Below, in pieces: positions 46,724 through 57,887 of a stretch of 64,000 bases of DNA (positions are counted from its first letter, which is position 1; each line of letters starts with the position of its first letter). Source of the stretch: Xenorhabdus beddingii (lineage in GTDB: Bacteria > Pseudomonadota > Gammaproteobacteria > Enterobacterales > Enterobacteriaceae); assembly GCF_002127545.1 (NCBI RefSeq), contig NZ_MUBK01000016.1:1-64000 (forward strand). The letters run 5' to 3'. Below the pieces are notes generated by a model. It was not told where the DNA came from, made no database searches, and saw only the letters and a program-made list of their open reading frames with translations. The translations under genes were made by a program, and so were the position numbers.

Positions 46724-47248
46724 ATGCAAAAGGTAAAATTACCCCTGACCATTGATGCGCTTCGAACCGCTCAGAAAAGACTGGACTACCACGGTAGTTA
46801 TTCTGCTGGGCAGGTTTCTCGTATTGCAGAAACTGTGGTCAGTGTGGATAGTGATGTAGATAATTCAATATCATTTGAAATTGATAATCAACGTTTGACA
46901 GTGGTAAGAGGGCATTCTGATGTGGATGTCACGCTTAGTTGTCAGCGTTGTGGCAGTAATTTCAGTCATCATGTTCACACAACGTATTGTTTTAGCCCGA
47001 TCGTCAATGATGAACAGGCTGAGACATTACCGGAAGAGTATGAGCCAATTGACGTTAATGAATTTGGCGAAATAGATTTACTGGCAATGATTGAAGATGA
47101 AATAATTCTATCTCTGCCGGTGGTTCCGGTACATGATTCTGAACACTGTGAAGTGTCCGACGCGGACATGGTATTTGGTGTTCTGCCTCCTGAAGCAGAA
47201 AAACCAAACCCATTTGCCGCATTAGCCAGTTTAAAGAAAAGTACTTAA
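46724..47248 (+). CDS. yceD: YceD (DUF177), large ribosomal RNA accumulation protein
   Basis: The protein has 174 residues. The DUF177 core [12 protein letters not shown] contains the conserved CxxC, and [18 protein letters not shown] is the typical helix-turn segment. In plants and some bacteria DUF177 proteins are needed for 23S rRNA build-up. It leads the rpmF-plsX-fab cluster, with rpmF 12 bp downstream, and is probably co-transcribed. Confidence 0.93.
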   Translation: MQKVKLPLTIDALRTAQKRLDYHGSYSAGQVSRIAETVVSVDSDVDNSISFEIDNQRLTVVRGHSDVDVTLSCQRCGSNFSHHVHTTYCFSPIVNDEQAETLPEEYEPIDVNEFGEIDLLAMIEDEIILSLPVVPVHDSEHCEVSDADMVFGVLPPEAEKPNPFAALASLKKST

Positions 47249-47260
47249 GGAGTAAGGTCA

Positions 47261-47431
47261 ATGGCCGTACAACAGAATAAACCAACTCGTTCTAAACGTG
47301 GTATGCGTCGTTCTCATGACGCACTGACTGCAACACTTGTCTCTGTAGACAAAACTTCTGGTGAAACTCACCTGCGTCACCATGTGACTGCTGATGGCTA
47401 CTACCGTGGCCGCAAGGTAATCAACAAGTAA
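47261..47431 (+). CDS. rpmF: 50S ribosomal protein L32
   Basis: The protein has 56 residues and starts [20 protein letters not shown], the standard L32 opening, ending in [10 protein letters not shown]. Unlike some L32 proteins, the zinc-binding cysteines are absent; the E. coli protein also lacks them. The site AAGGAG is 10 bases upstream. It links ribosome supply to membrane lipid synthesis in one operon. Confidence 0.97.
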   Translation: MAVQQNKPTRSKRGMRRSHDALTATLVSVDKTSGETHLRHHVTADGYYRGRKVINK

Positions 47432-47460
47432 TTTTGGCTAACCATTAGCAAGTTGATATC

Positions 47461-48513
47461 TTGGTTAATCTAACCTTAGCGTTAGATGCAATGGGCGGGG
47501 ACTTTGGTCCTCGCGTCACAGTGCCTGCTGCATTGCAGGCACTGGCATCTAATCCACAACTAAAGCTATTGTTGGTCGGTAATCCCGAAACCATCTCTCC
47601 TTTGCTTGCAGATGAAAATGCTGAGCTGCTCAGCCGTTTGCAAATTATCCCTGCGGAACACGTTGTTTCCAACGATGCAAGGCCCTCTCAGGCTATTCGT
47701 TCCAGTCACGGTACTTCAATGCGCATTGCTCTAAGCCTGGTTAAATCGGGTGAAGCGCAGGCCTGTGTCAGTGCGGGAAATACAGGGGTCCTGATGGGGC
47801 TGGCCAAATTAATGCTTAAATCCATAGACGGAATTGAACGGCCTGCATTAATGACAGTGATTCCTAATCTAAAACAGCAGAAGACCGTTGTATTAGATCT
47901 AGGCGCTAATATTAATTGTAATAGCAGCATGTTAGTTCAGTTTGCGATTATGGGCGCCGTAATGGCAGAGTATGTGGCCGGGATTGATAATCCTCGTGTC
48001 GCATTACTCAATATCGGGGAAGAGGAATCCAAAGGGCTGGATAATATCCGCGAAGCTGCTATGACCTTACGCAATACCTCAGCGATTAACTACATAGGTT
48101 ATGTGGAAGGAAATGAGTTACTGACAGGAAAGACTGATGTGCTTGTATGTGACGGCTTCGCAGGTAATGTTACGCTGAAGACGATGGAAGGTGCGATCAG
48201 AGTGATTCTATCTCTGGTAAAATCACCGGGTGGTCAGCAGAAAAATTCATCTTGGTTAATGAAAATATTCAAGATGAAGATATTCAAAAAATGGTTGATG
48301 AAACAGCTAACAAAGCGGTTTGTCCATCTAAACCCTGACCAATATAACGGAGCAACGTTATTGGGGCTGCGTGGCATCGTCATAAAAAGCCACGGTGCTG
48401 CCAATGAACGTGCGTTTAAGGCTGCGATTGATCAAGCAGTTCAAGCTGTAGACAAACAGGTTCCTGACAGAATCGCTGCCCGGTTGGATGCAGTATTACC
48501 CAAGAGTGAATAA
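47461..48513 (+). CDS. plsX: phosphate acyltransferase PlsX
   Basis: The protein has 350 residues and begins at TTG 47461 ([20 protein letters not shown]). Conserved blocks: [53 protein letters not shown] and [11 protein letters not shown]. It makes acyl-phosphate from acyl-ACP for the PlsY route of phospholipid synthesis. Compared with E. coli there is a short local duplication near residue 265 ([14 protein letters not shown]). The TTG start is inferred from alignment, and the nearby site is weak (AAGTTGATATC), so translation may be coupled to rpmF. Confidence 0.93.
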   Translation: MVNLTLALDAMGGDFGPRVTVPAALQALASNPQLKLLLVGNPETISPLLADENAELLSRLQIIPAEHVVSNDARPSQAIRSSHGTSMRIALSLVKSGEAQACVSAGNTGVLMGLAKLMLKSIDGIERPALMTVIPNLKQQKTVVLDLGANINCNSSMLVQFAIMGAVMAEYVAGIDNPRVALLNIGEEESKGLDNIREAAMTLRNTSAINYIGYVEGNELLTGKTDVLVCDGFAGNVTLKTMEGAIRVILSLVKSPGGQQKNSSWLMKIFKMKIFKKWLMKQLTKRFVHLNPDQYNGATLLGLRGIVIKSHGAANERAFKAAIDQAVQAVDKQVPDRIAARLDAVLPKSE

Positions 48514-48520
48514 AACATAC

Positions 48521-49474
48521 ATGTATACAAAAATCTTAGGTACGGGCAGTTATTTGCCTGCGCAGGTGCGTACTAACGCAGATTTGGAAAAAATGGTGGA
48601 TACGTCTGACGAATGGATTGTCACCCGTACCGGCATTCGTGAACGTCGTATTGCCGCTGAAGATGAAAACGTGGCAGTGCTGGGATTCAAAGCTGCTGAA
48701 AAAGCCATTGAAATGGCTGGTATCGATAAAACGCAAATCGATTTAATCGTTGTTGCGACAACAAGTTCAACCCACGCTTTTCCGAGCGCCGCTTGTCAGG
48801 TTCAGCAATTATTGGGAATTCAAGGTGTTCCGGCTTTTGATGTCGCAGCAGCATGTGCTGGCTTTACTTACGCATTGAGCGTCGTCGATAAATTTATTAA
48901 AACGGGTGCGGCTAAACATGCACTGGTGATTGGTTCCGACATTATTTCAAGAGTTGTAGATCCTCAAGATCGCAGTACAATTATCCTCTTTGGTGATGCG
49001 GCAGGAGCAATGGTAGTCGGGGCTTCAGAGGAGCCTGGTATATTGTCTACCCACCTCCATGCTGATGGCCGTTATGGTGATTTGCTATCGTTGCCTCATC
49101 AAAGCAGAGTGCAGCTTGATACACCGGAATACGTTACGATGGCGGGCAATGAAGTCTTTAAAGTTGCCGTCCGTGAATTGGCCAATATCGTTGATGAAAC
49201 ATTGGAAGCTAATAACTTGGCTCATTCCCAGCTTGATTGGCTGGTTCCTCATCAGGCCAATTTGCGTATTATTTCGGCGACAGCCAAAAAGTTGGACATG
49301 ACAATGGATAAAGTGGTTATCACACTGGATCGTCATGGCAATACCTCGGCTGCCTCTGTTCCGACAGCATTTGATGAAGCGGTTCGTGATGGAAGAATTC
49401 AACGCGGCCAACTTGTCTTACTTGAAGCATTCGGCGGTGGCTTTACCTGGGGCTCCGCGCTAGTACGTTTTTAA
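48521..49474 (+). CDS. fabH: beta-ketoacyl-ACP synthase III
   Basis: The protein has 317 residues from the ATG at 48521 ([20 protein letters not shown]), the E. coli length; an earlier start is possible but not conserved. The active-site triad is Cys112 (AACAGFTYA), His in VPHQANLRI (about 244) and Asn in [10 protein letters not shown] (about 274). It starts fatty-acid synthesis by joining acetyl-CoA to malonyl-ACP. It is 7 bp after plsX. Confidence 0.97.
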   Translation: MYTKILGTGSYLPAQVRTNADLEKMVDTSDEWIVTRTGIRERRIAAEDENVAVLGFKAAEKAIEMAGIDKTQIDLIVVATTSSTHAFPSAACQVQQLLGIQGVPAFDVAAACAGFTYALSVVDKFIKTGAAKHALVIGSDIISRVVDPQDRSTIILFGDAAGAMVVGASEEPGILSTHLHADGRYGDLLSLPHQSRVQLDTPEYVTMAGNEVFKVAVRELANIVDETLEANNLAHSQLDWLVPHQANLRIISATAKKLDMTMDKVVITLDRHGNTSAASVPTAFDEAVRDGRIQRGQLVLLEAFGGGFTWGSALVRF

Positions 49475-49492
49475 TTTAACAGGAAGATAGAC

Positions 49493-50422
49493 ATGTCTGA
49501 TTTTGCAATGGTGTTTCCCGGTCAAGGTTCTCAGTCTCTGGGGATGTTGGCGGATTTGGCCTCAGAGTTCCCGCTGGTTGAGCAGACTTTCGCAGAGGCT
49601 TCTGCGGTTTTGGGATATGATTTATGGACATTGGTTCAGCAGGGACCGGCAGAAGAGCTGAACAAAACATGGAAAACCCAACCTGCGTTGTTGGCTGCTT
49701 CTGTGGCCATTTGGCGAGTATGGCAGGACAAAGAGGGTAAAACCCCTTCGATGATGGCAGGCCACAGCCTTGGCGAATATTCAGCATTGGTTTGTGCTGG
49801 TGTCATTGAATTCCAGCAGGCGATTAAGCTCGTTGAATTGCGCGGAAAACTGATGCAAGAAGCTGTACCCGCAGGGCAGGGTGCGATGTATGCCATCATC
49901 GGTTTGGATAATGAGTCCATTGTAAAGGCATGTGAAGAATCAGCACAGGGGCAGGTTGTTTCGCCGGTTAATTTTAATTCACCTGGGCAAGTTGTGATCG
50001 CGGGTGAAAAAGAGGCCGTAGAGCGTGCGGGTGAAGCATGTAAAGCGGCGGGCGCAAAACGTGCATTACCTTTGAGTGTTAGTGTGCCTTCGCATTGTGC
50101 TCTGATGAAATCAGCCGCTGAACGACTGGCCTCTGCATTGCAAGAGATTGAGTTTAGCCAGCCACAGTTTCCCGTCGTCAATAATGTCGATGTAAAAATA
50201 GAACAATCTGCTGATGTTATTCGCGACGCGCTGGTTCGTCAGTTGTATAATCCTGTACGTTGGTCAGAGTCAGTTGAATATATTGCTGATCAAGGCATTG
50301 AACAATTGCTGGAAATTGGGCCGGGCAAAGTATTAACTGGGTTGACTAAACGAATTGTTGGTACTTTAAATGCTGTAGCAGTAAATGATGTACCATCACT
50401 CACAGTTGCTCTGAACAAATGA
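49493..50422 (+). CDS. fabD: malonyl-CoA:ACP transacylase
   Basis: The protein has 309 residues. The nucleophile is Ser92 in GHSLGEYSAL, and VFPGQGSQSLGMLADL opens the fold; the conserved His follows in SVPSHCALM near residue 200. It loads malonyl groups onto ACP. It lies 18 bp after fabH and overlaps an open extension of fabG by 4 bp. Length and sequence are standard for enterobacteria. Confidence 0.97.
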   Translation: MSDFAMVFPGQGSQSLGMLADLASEFPLVEQTFAEASAVLGYDLWTLVQQGPAEELNKTWKTQPALLAASVAIWRVWQDKEGKTPSMMAGHSLGEYSALVCAGVIEFQQAIKLVELRGKLMQEAVPAGQGAMYAIIGLDNESIVKACEESAQGQVVSPVNFNSPGQVVIAGEKEAVERAGEACKAAGAKRALPLSVSVPSHCALMKSAAERLASALQEIEFSQPQFPVVNNVDVKIEQSADVIRDALVRQLYNPVRWSESVEYIADQGIEQLLEIGPGKVLTGLTKRIVGTLNAVAVNDVPSLTVALNK

Positions 50423-50433
50423 CTGAGGAAAAC

Positions 50434-51168
50434 ATGAGCTTTGATGGAAAAATTGCACTGGTCACGGGTGCTAGCCGTGGTATAGGCCACGCGATTGCTG
50501 AGTTATTGGTTGAACGTGGTGCATGTGTTATTGGCACCGCAACCAGTGAAACGGGAGCCGAAGCAATCAGTGCCTACCTTGGTGATAAAGGCAAAGGTTT
50601 TGTACTGAATGTCACAGATTCAGAATCTATTGAAAATACACTATCGAATATTCGTGCTGAATTTGGTGAAATAGACATTTTAGTTAATAATGCAGGCATC
50701 ACTCGTGATAACTTGTTGATGCGCATGAAAGATGATGAGTGGCAAGATATTATTGACACTAATCTTTCTTCGATTTTTCGTCTGTCAAAAGCAGTAATGC
50801 GCTCTATGATGAAAAAACGTTATGGGCGTATTATTTCCATTGGGTCGGTTGTCGGAACGATGGGAAATGCAGGGCAGGCGAATTACGCGGCAGCGAAAGC
50901 AGGAGTTATTGGTTTTAGTAAATCACTGGCTCGTGAAATCGCTTCCCGTGGCATCACCGTCAACGTTGTTGCACCTGGTTTTATTGAAACAGATATGACC
51001 AGAGCGTTGACAGACGAACAACGTGCAGGTATTTCAGCCGAAATTCCTGCTAATCGTCTTGGTGACGCAAAAGAAATTGCCAGTGCTGTAGCGTTTCTTG
51101 CTTCTGACGAGGCCGCTTACATTACGGGTGAAACATTGCATGTCAATGGTGGCATGTACATGGTCTAA
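50434..51168 (+). CDS. fabG: 3-oxoacyl-ACP reductase
   Basis: The protein has 244 residues, as in E. coli, from the ATG at 50434 that follows CTGAGGAAAAC. NADPH motif: VTGASRGIGHAIAELL. The catalytic set is Ser138 region (ISIGSVVG), Tyr151 and Lys155 in NYAAAKAGVIGFSK. It reduces the 3-keto group in each elongation cycle. An earlier in-frame ATG at 50419 would overlap fabD and lacks support. Confidence 0.97.
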   Translation: MSFDGKIALVTGASRGIGHAIAELLVERGACVIGTATSETGAEAISAYLGDKGKGFVLNVTDSESIENTLSNIRAEFGEIDILVNNAGITRDNLLMRMKDDEWQDIIDTNLSSIFRLSKAVMRSMMKKRYGRIISIGSVVGTMGNAGQANYAAAKAGVIGFSKSLAREIASRGITVNVVAPGFIETDMTRALTDEQRAGISAEIPANRLGDAKEIASAVAFLASDEAAYITGETLHVNGGMYMV

Positions 51169-51319
51169 AAATGAACGAACCATCTGTTTTTGATGTATTT
51201 TTTGTACAAAAAGAAGCAGATTGTGGTTCGACCAGCCGGGATTTGGTTGCATCTTTTCCTGTATTTTATAAACTACGAAAACCATCGCATAAGCGAGTTT
51301 TGATAGGAAATTTAATAGT

Positions 51320-51556
51320 ATGAGCACTATCGACGAACGCGTTAAGAAAATCATCGTTGAACAACTGGGTGTTAAAGAGGAAGAAGTTGTGAACACAGCT
51401 TCATTTGTTGATGACTTGGGCGCTGATTCTCTTGACACAGTTGAACTGGTAATGGCTCTGGAAGAAGAGTTCGATATTGAGATCCCAGACGAAGAAGCTG
51501 AAAAAATCACTACAGTTCAGGCTGCTATTGACTACGTTGAAAACGCAGGTAAATAA
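51320..51556 (+). CDS. acpP: acyl carrier protein
   Basis: The protein has 78 residues, very acidic, with the 4'-phosphopantetheine attachment Ser37 in [17 protein letters not shown]. It carries growing acyl chains for fatty acid synthesis, lipid A and others. A 150-bp gap after fabG gives it its own strong promoter. A terminator-like hairpin follows at 51567. Confidence 0.98.
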   Translation: MSTIDERVKKIIVEQLGVKEEEVVNTASFVDDLGADSLDTVELVMALEEEFDIEIPDEEAEKITTVQAAIDYVENAGK

Positions 51557-51566
51557 GCACACATAC

Positions 51567-51597
51567 CTAGGCGGTCATTCGACCGCCTATGTTTTTC
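51567..51597 (+). terminator. hairpin between acpP and fabF
   Basis: AGGCGGTC and GACCGCCT pair around ATTC and are followed by ATGTTTTTC. It may partly end the abundant acpP transcript before fabF. Confidence 0.8.
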
Positions 51598-51630
51598 GTC
51601 CTAAATTTTTTCCCTCCCTGGAGGATAACC

Positions 51631-52872
51631 GTGTCTAAGCGTCGAGTAGTCGTGACCGGACTAGGCATGTTATCTCCTGTCGGCAATACAGTAGAGTCTT
51701 CTTGGAATGCTGTTTGTAGCGGACAGAGTGGTATCGGCCTTATCGAACATTTTGACGCCTCTAACCATGCAACGAAGTTTGCTGGTGTGGTGAAGAATTT
51801 TAATCATGAAGATTTCAATATTTCGCGCAAAGAAGCACGGAAAATGGATCTCTTCATTCAGTATGGTATTGCTGCGGGCGTACAAGCCATTGAAGATGCA
51901 GGAATCGAAGTAACAGAAGCCAATGCTGGCCGTTTTGGTGCTGCTATTGGTTCTGGTATTGGTGGTTTAGGCCTGATTGAAGAAAACCACAGTACATTGC
52001 TTGCGGCGGGGCCTCGTAAGGTCAGCCCATTCTTTGTACCTTCGACCATCATTAATATGGTGGCAGGCCATCTGAGCATCCTTTATGGTCTGCGTGGCCC
52101 TAGTATCTCCATCGCAACCGCGTGTACTTCTGGCGTACATAATATCGGCCATGCAGCGCGTATTATTGCCTATAATGATGCCGATATTATGCTGGCAGGG
52201 GGTACTGAGAAAGCCAGCACTGAATTTGGTATTGCCGGATTCGGTGCAGCCCGTGCATTATCGACCCGTAACGACGATCCTCAGAGGGCAAGCCGTCCTT
52301 GGGACAAAGATCGTGATGGTTTTGTTCTGGGCGATGGCGCTGGCGTTGTCGTTCTTGAAGAATATGAACATGCCAAAAAACGTGGTGCAAAAATCTATGC
52401 TGAAATTGTTGGTTTCGGCATGAGCAGTGATGCTTACCACATGACATCACCTCCTGAAGATGGGGCAGGTGCTGCGTTAGCGATGGAAAATGCCCTGAAA
52501 GATGCGGGTATTGCACCAGAGCAAGTGGGTTACATTAATGCTCATGGGACATCGACATCTGTCGGTGATATTGCAGAAGCCCGTGCGGTTGAGTCTGTCT
52601 TTGGTGAAGGTACTAAGGTATTGGTGAGTTCAACCAAATCCATGACCGGTCACTTGCTGGGTGCAGCAGGCGCCATTGAATCTATTTTCACCATTCTTTC
52701 TCTGCGTGATCAGATTGTTCCTCCTACCATTAACTTGGAAAATCAGGATGAGAACTGCCATTTGGATTTAGTTCCGGGTGAAGCACGTAAAGTTGAAGGG
52801 ATGGAATACGCGTTGTGTAACTCTTTCGGCTTCGGTGGCACCAATGGGTCATTGATTTTCCGCAAGATCTAA
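51631..52872 (+). CDS. fabF: beta-ketoacyl-ACP synthase II
   Basis: The protein has 413 residues from the GTG at 51631 ([20 protein letters not shown]), preceded by GGAGGATAA. The catalytic Cys is at about residue 165 in [10 protein letters not shown], and the two His are in [11 protein letters not shown] and [15 protein letters not shown]. It elongates acyl chains and shifts 16:1 to 18:1 at low temperature. The upstream in-frame ATG at 51589 sits inside the terminator and is not used. Confidence 0.97.
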   Translation: MSKRRVVVTGLGMLSPVGNTVESSWNAVCSGQSGIGLIEHFDASNHATKFAGVVKNFNHEDFNISRKEARKMDLFIQYGIAAGVQAIEDAGIEVTEANAGRFGAAIGSGIGGLGLIEENHSTLLAAGPRKVSPFFVPSTIINMVAGHLSILYGLRGPSISIATACTSGVHNIGHAARIIAYNDADIMLAGGTEKASTEFGIAGFGAARALSTRNDDPQRASRPWDKDRDGFVLGDGAGVVVLEEYEHAKKRGAKIYAEIVGFGMSSDAYHMTSPPEDGAGAALAMENALKDAGIAPEQVGYINAHGTSTSVGDIAEARAVESVFGEGTKVLVSSTKSMTGHLLGAAGAIESIFTILSLRDQIVPPTINLENQDENCHLDLVPGEARKVEGMEYALCNSFGFGGTNGSLIFRKI

Positions 52873-52886
52873 AAACACACGGTGTT

Positions 52887-52948
52887 TATATACCCAATGG
52901 ATTGCAAGATGCCGCCAACAAAGCGGCAACTTGAAAGACGGAAGGTAT
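52887..52948. repeat. palindromic dispersed-repeat copy, about 62 bp
   Basis: TATACCCAATGGATTGCAAG starts it and a matching GAAGGTATA ends it, with GCCGC/GCGGC near the centre. It has the look of the small palindromic repeats (MITE-like) common in Xenorhabdus, Photorhabdus and Yersinia, often found after genes. A related element is at 62260. Confidence 0.65.
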
Positions 52949-52949
52949 A

Positions 52950-52979
52950 AAGAGCCTCAACATTTGTTGGGGCTTTTTG
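52950..52979 (+). terminator. terminator of fabF
   Basis: AGCCTCAACA and TGTTGGGGCT pair and are followed by TTTTGC. Confidence 0.85.
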
Positions 52980-53136
52980 CATCTGTTTTTCGGTTGCTTG
53001 TTTTTGATTGATTGACGGTTTTTGTCTGGCTGACTGCTTTTGTATGGTTCTTTGCACAGTCCGGACTCCTATACTATTATAACGCCCTTGAGTCGCTGAG
53101 GTTATCACGCCTTTTTATCGAAAATAAGAAGTTAAA

Positions 53137-53964
53137 ATGACGTATTGGATTAATGGTCATCAGAGTGATCACTTACCTGTGAATGATCGCGCGGTACAAT
53201 TTGGTGATGGTTGTTTTACCACAATAAGAGTTGAGCAGGCGCAGCCAGCTTTGCTACCTTTTCATATAAAACGGTTGCAAAAAGGGGTTGAGAAACTGTT
53301 TATGCCCGCACCGGATTGGACGCAACTTGAGCACCATATTAAACAGGTAGTGCAAGGGTGTGGATCCGGGGTTCTGAAAGTGATCCTCTCCAGAGGAGCG
53401 GGAGGGCGTGGTTACGGTATTGATGATGCAATTGAGCCTACAAAGATCCTATCGTTGAGTTCATATCCTGAGCAATATACCGCCCTGCGCCAAAACGGTG
53501 CTGCATTGGTCCTTAGCCCTGTCTCTATGGGAATTAATCCTTATTTGGCAGGTATCAAACACTTGAATCGTCTGGAGCAAGTTTTGATCAAGAGATTTAT
53601 CGCTCACGCCAAAGCCGATGAAGCGCTGGTGCTTGATAGTGATGGCCTGTTGGTTGAATGTTGCACGGCCAATCTATTTTGGCGAAAAGGAAAAAATGTT
53701 TATACACCCGACCTCAGCCAGTGTGGTGTGGAAGGCGTCATGCGGCAGAAAATCATCGAACTATTGACAGACAGTGATTATAACCTGTCCTGTGTTATGC
53801 GTTATCCTGAAGCGCTGGCGCATGCCGATGAAGTGATTATTTGTAATTCTCTGATGCCGGTGATCCCAGTAAATCAAATTCAGGCACATAAAAATCAACC
53901 TGTGTGGAAATACCAATCAAGAGAGTTGCATGAGTATTTATTACCTGAATGTTTAACGCTCTAA
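53137..53964 (+). CDS. pabC: aminodeoxychorismate lyase
   Basis: The protein has 275 residues and belongs to PLP fold-type IV. Landmarks: DRAVQFGDGCFTTIRV at the start, the PLP lysine in GIKHLNRLEQVLI, and the ECCTANLFWRKG region. It turns aminodeoxychorismate into para-aminobenzoate and pyruvate for folate. It is the first of pabC-mltG-tmk-holB-tatD, with 45 bp to mltG. Confidence 0.95.
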   Translation: MTYWINGHQSDHLPVNDRAVQFGDGCFTTIRVEQAQPALLPFHIKRLQKGVEKLFMPAPDWTQLEHHIKQVVQGCGSGVLKVILSRGAGGRGYGIDDAIEPTKILSLSSYPEQYTALRQNGAALVLSPVSMGINPYLAGIKHLNRLEQVLIKRFIAHAKADEALVLDSDGLLVECCTANLFWRKGKNVYTPDLSQCGVEGVMRQKIIELLTDSDYNLSCVMRYPEALAHADEVIICNSLMPVIPVNQIQAHKNQPVWKYQSRELHEYLLPECLTL

Positions 53965-54009
53965 GGTTTAAGAAAGTCATGCCTGCATTCACATACAAGT
54001 GATTACCGA

Positions 54010-55035
54010 ATGAAACTAAAAAAGCGCATTCTAATTTTATCTGGTTTGATTATCGCCGTTGCTGTGATTCTGTTTTTTTCCTTTGCGAAGAAAATAGAAA
54101 ACTTTGCAAATCAGGATATTAACCTTAATCGAGAAATTATCATTACTGTACCTGCGGGAACGGGGCGTGCCGGGCTGGAAACCTTACTGATCCAGCATAA
54201 ATTAATTGAAGATCATCGATTATTGCCGTGGCTATTTCGATTTGAGCCTGAACTGGCAAAATTTAAGGCCGGGACTTATCGCTTGCAAAAAGGGATGTCC
54301 TTGAAAACGGTCTTGCAGTTGTTTGCCAGCGGTAAAGAAACACAATTTTCCATCCGTTTTGTGGAAGGCAGCCGTCTTTCTGATTGGTCAACAATTTTGC
54401 AAAATGCGCCATACTTAAAGCGGGAAGCGGAAAGTCAAACAGCGCAAGAGCTGGTTGATACGTTGGGGATGAAAAGGGGAGAAGCTCTGGAAGGTTGGTT
54501 TTATCCTGATACCTATCTCTATACCGCCGGTACGAGTGATGTGGAATTACTCAAGCGGGCGCATAATAAAATGAAAATAGTGCTGGAGCAGGAGTGGAAA
54601 AACCGCGCAAAAAATCTTCCGTACAAAGACGCTTATGAGATGTTGATCATGGCATCCATTATCGAAAAAGAGACGGCCATTGAATCTGAACGTACCAAAG
54701 TGGCTTCTGTATTTCTGAATCGCCTGCGGTTAAAGATGCGATTACAAACTGATCCCACCGTGATTTATGGTATGGGAGATAAATATACAGGTACGATTTT
54801 TCGCAGCAGTCTCACTACATTGACTCCATACAATACCTATATGATTGATGGATTACCGCCAACACCTATTGCCATGCCAAGTTTGGCTTCGATTAAAGCA
54901 GCAGCACATCCGGCTGTCACAGAGTACTTATACTTTGTGGCCAATGGCGATGGCGGTCATACATTCACTACCAATCTGGTGGCACATAATAAGGCGGTAA
55001 ATCATTATCGCCAGAGATTAAAGCAGGATAAATGA
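54010..55035 (+). CDS. mltG: MltG (YceG), endolytic murein transglycosylase
   Basis: The protein has 341 residues: a membrane anchor at residues ~7-25 ([19 protein letters not shown]), a LysM-like subdomain and the YceG domain. The catalytic Glu lies in [10 protein letters not shown], and [20 protein letters not shown] is the family signature. It cuts nascent glycan strands in the periplasm. It overlaps tmk by 4 bp (ATGA). Confidence 0.95.
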   Translation: MKLKKRILILSGLIIAVAVILFFSFAKKIENFANQDINLNREIIITVPAGTGRAGLETLLIQHKLIEDHRLLPWLFRFEPELAKFKAGTYRLQKGMSLKTVLQLFASGKETQFSIRFVEGSRLSDWSTILQNAPYLKREAESQTAQELVDTLGMKRGEALEGWFYPDTYLYTAGTSDVELLKRAHNKMKIVLEQEWKNRAKNLPYKDAYEMLIMASIIEKETAIESERTKVASVFLNRLRLKMRLQTDPTVIYGMGDKYTGTIFRSSLTTLTPYNTYMIDGLPPTPIAMPSLASIKAAAHPAVTEYLYFVANGDGGHTFTTNLVAHNKAVNHYRQRLKQDK

Positions 55036-55673
55036 ACGGCAAATTTATTGTAATTGAAGGACTTGAAGGCGCGGGAAAAACGACGGCTATCCAAACAGTG
55101 GCTGAAGCATTGAAGCAATACGGTATTTCTGACCCGATTTTTACCCGTGAACCGGGGGGCACGCCATTGGCAGAGAAACTACGCCAGCTAATAAAACAGG
55201 GTATTGAAGGTGAACCACTGACCGATAAGGCGGAAGTCTTGATGCTATATGCGGCCAGAGTTCAATTGGTAGAAAATATCATCAAACCCGCGTTGGCAAA
55301 GGGAACTTGGGTCGTAGGTGATCGTCATGATCTTTCTTCTCAGGCTTATCAGGGCGGCGGTCGTGGTATTGATCAACACTTGATGGCATCATTGCGCGAC
55401 GCGGCATTGGGCGATTTTTGCCCTGACCTGACCCTCTATCTTGATTTACCGCCAGAAGTGGGTTTGCAGCGTGCCAGTGAGCGTGGCGAATTGGATCGCA
55501 TTGAAAAAGAATCGTTAGATTTCTTTAATCGTACCCATGAAAGATATCTCGAATTAGTGGCAAAAAATGACAACATCAGAAAAATTGATGCCACTCAGTC
55601 ACTGGAAAAAGTGCAGGATGATATTCGCCATATCTTATTTGATTGGTTAAAAGAACAGGAAACTCAGGCATGA
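55032..55673 (+). CDS. tmk: thymidylate kinase
   Basis: The protein has 213 residues. P-loop: [15 protein letters not shown] motif: [34 protein letters not shown] and the LID region follow. It phosphorylates dTMP to dTDP and is essential. It is of the E. coli (type II) kind, with the lid arginine in ERGELDRIE. It overlaps holB by 4 bp. Confidence 0.97.
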   Translation: MNGKFIVIEGLEGAGKTTAIQTVAEALKQYGISDPIFTREPGGTPLAEKLRQLIKQGIEGEPLTDKAEVLMLYAARVQLVENIIKPALAKGTWVVGDRHDLSSQAYQGGGRGIDQHLMASLRDAALGDFCPDLTLYLDLPPEVGLQRASERGELDRIEKESLDFFNRTHERYLELVAKNDNIRKIDATQSLEKVQDDIRHILFDWLKEQETQA

Positions 55674-56659
55674 ATTGGTATCCGTGGCTCAATCATGCGT
55701 ACCGTCAGTTAGTGGAGTTCCATCAACAAGGGCGGGGGCATCATGCATTTTTGCTCCATGCCCATGAAGGAACAGGAGCGGGTGCGTTACTCTATGGATT
55801 GAGTCGCTGGTTAATGTGTCAGAATAAACAGGGCATAAAAAGCTGTGGCAAATGCCATGGCTGTCATTTAATGTTGGCAGAAACCCATTCTGACTGGCAT
55901 GTCCTTGCGCCGGAAAAGGGAAAAAATAGCATTGGAGTGGATGCTGTGCGCCAGCTCAGTGAAAAACTCTATGAATATTCTCAGCAAGGAGGAGCCAAAA
56001 TTGTTTGGTTGCCATCCGCAGAATCCCTGACTGATGCTGCCTCCAACGCCTTATTGAAAACATTGGAAGAGCCGCCCCAAAACACGTATTTTCTGTTGCA
56101 GTGTCGGCATCCTACTCATTTGCTGGCAACACTGCGCAGTCGCTGTTTTTACTATTTTCTTCCGGTGCCTGAAAATGCCATAGGGCTGTACTGGCTGAAA
56201 AACCAGCTTCCCGCAGTATCACCACAGGATGCGCAGACCGCATTAAAACTTTCGCAAGGGGCACCACTGGCTGCGGTGCAATTGCTTCAGACTGAAAAAT
56301 GGCAACAGAGAAACTCACTTTGCCAAGCGATTGCACAGGCATTGCATAAATGTGATACCTTGTCACTTTTACCCTTGTTGAATCGTGATGATGTACAGCA
56401 ATCTTTGCATTGGCTGATCAGTTTACTGTCAGATGCCGTTAAATGGCGGCAGCAGGCGCAAAATTACTGCGTTAACCAAGATCAACAGGCGCTGATTTAT
56501 CTCCTTGCCTCGACCCAAAGTGTGGAAAATTTGTTAAGTACGGTTGATGATTGGATACATTGCCGTCATCAATTATTCTCTGTGGTGGGTATCAATCGTG
56601 AATTGTTGCTGACAGCACAATTACTCAATTGGGAAAAGCAACTTTGCTTCACACAATAA
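55670..56659 (+). CDS. holB: DNA polymerase III delta' subunit
   Basis: The protein has 329 residues from the ATG at 55670 ([14 protein letters not shown]), overlapping the tmk stop as ATGA. The zinc module CGKCHGCHL sits at about residues 60-70, and the sensor region [18 protein letters not shown] is typical. It is a clamp-loader subunit that lacks an active Walker A, as expected for delta'. [16 protein letters not shown] closes it. Confidence 0.95.
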   Translation: MNWYPWLNHAYRQLVEFHQQGRGHHAFLLHAHEGTGAGALLYGLSRWLMCQNKQGIKSCGKCHGCHLMLAETHSDWHVLAPEKGKNSIGVDAVRQLSEKLYEYSQQGGAKIVWLPSAESLTDAASNALLKTLEEPPQNTYFLLQCRHPTHLLATLRSRCFYYFLPVPENAIGLYWLKNQLPAVSPQDAQTALKLSQGAPLAAVQLLQTEKWQQRNSLCQAIAQALHKCDTLSLLPLLNRDDVQQSLHWLISLLSDAVKWRQQAQNYCVNQDQQALIYLLASTQSVENLLSTVDDWIHCRHQLFSVVGINRELLLTAQLLNWEKQLCFTQ

Positions 56660-56681
56660 CTTATTTAAATACGAGCATATT

Positions 56682-57467
56682 ATGTTTTTAGTTGATTCAC
56701 ATTGTCATCTTGATTGCCTTGATTATGAAACGCTGCACAAAAGTGTCGATGATGTAGTGGCGAAAGCCGCAGAACGGGATGTGAAGTATATGTTGGCCGT
56801 GGCGACGACGTTGCCCGGTTTCCTGCAAATGAAAAACTTGATTGGTAAGAGAGAAAATATAGCCTATTCCTGTGGTATCCACCCCTTGAATCTGGATGAA
56901 GGTTATCATTTTGAAGAACTTGCCCGGCTGGCTGCGGATGAAGATGTCGTCGCAATGGGTGAGACAGGGCTGGATTACTACTATCAAAAAGAAAATGCTG
57001 AACTCCAGAGAACCTCATTCCGTGAGCATATTCGCATTGGCCGTGAATTAAACAAACCGGTGATTGTGCATACCCGCGACGCAAGGGACGATACACTGAA
57101 AGTGCTGCGGGAAGAGAAAGTGCAAGAGTGTGGTGGTGTTTTGCACTGTTTCACAGAAGATAAAGAAACCGCCAAGGCGTTGCTTGATTTGGGATTTTAT
57201 ATCTCTTTTTCTGGTATTGTTACCTTTCGTAATGCAGAGCAGATCCGTGAAGCGGCAAAATTTGTGCCACTTGACCGTATTTTGGTAGAAACCGACTCAC
57301 CTTATTTGGCACCGGTTCCCTATCGCGGGAAACAGAATCAACCTGCTTATGTGCGCGATGTTGCTGAATATATGGCAGTTTTGAAAGGTGTTAGTATTGA
57401 AGAATTGGCCGCAGTGACCACAAAAAACTTTTGTGAACTGTTTCATGTGAATATTGACAAAAATTAA
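56682..57467 (+). CDS. ycfH: TatD-family metal-dependent hydrolase (YcfH)
   Basis: The protein has 261 residues with a TIM-barrel metal hydrolase fold. Metal ligands: HxH in [11 protein letters not shown], Glu in [11 protein letters not shown], His in [11 protein letters not shown] and CFTEDKET, and Asp in [17 protein letters not shown]. It may act as a 3'-5' exonuclease or D-aminoacyl-tRNA deacylase-like enzyme; the role is not certain. It is the last gene of the holB operon, 22 bp after it. Confidence 0.93.
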   Translation: MFLVDSHCHLDCLDYETLHKSVDDVVAKAAERDVKYMLAVATTLPGFLQMKNLIGKRENIAYSCGIHPLNLDEGYHFEELARLAADEDVVAMGETGLDYYYQKENAELQRTSFREHIRIGRELNKPVIVHTRDARDDTLKVLREEKVQECGGVLHCFTEDKETAKALLDLGFYISFSGIVTFRNAEQIREAAKFVPLDRILVETDSPYLAPVPYRGKQNQPAYVRDVAEYMAVLKGVSIEELAAVTTKNFCELFHVNIDKN

Positions 57468-57486
57468 ATGGAAAAGGAGAAGTAAA

Positions 57487-57837
57487 ATGGCAGAAGAAAC
57501 TATTTTTAGCAAAATTATTCGCCGTGAAATTCCTGCTGATATTATTTATCAAGATGATTTAGTAACAGCATTCCGTGATAACGCCCCGCAGGCACCATCG
57601 CATATTTTGATTATACCTAATGTGCTGATCCCAACGGTTAATGATGTCACCGCTGAACATGAACCTGCATTGGGTCGTTTGTTTACGGTTGCCGCAAAGA
57701 TAGCAAAAGATGAAGGCATTGCAGAAGAGGGCTATCGTTTGATTATGAACTGCAATCGCCACTCTGGGCAGGTCGTTTTCCATATTCATATGCATTTGGT
57801 GGGTGGACGTCCATTGGGTCCACTTTTGGTAAAATAA
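57487..57837 (+). CDS. hinT: HinT, purine nucleoside phosphoramidase (HIT family)
   Basis: The protein has 116 residues from the ATG at 57487 (AAAAGGAGAAGTAAA upstream). The HIT triad is [39 protein letters not shown] is the conserved start. It hydrolyses adenosine phosphoramidates and is linked to D-alanine metabolism in E. coli. It is followed by lpoB, with ycfL missing from the E. coli order. Confidence 0.95.
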   Translation: MAEETIFSKIIRREIPADIIYQDDLVTAFRDNAPQAPSHILIIPNVLIPTVNDVTAEHEPALGRLFTVAAKIAKDEGIAEEGYRLIMNCNRHSGQVVFHIHMHLVGGRPLGPLLVK

Positions 57838-57887
57838 TATTATTCATGCATATCGATATAAGATAACGATGTAACCGGAGTAGTTTA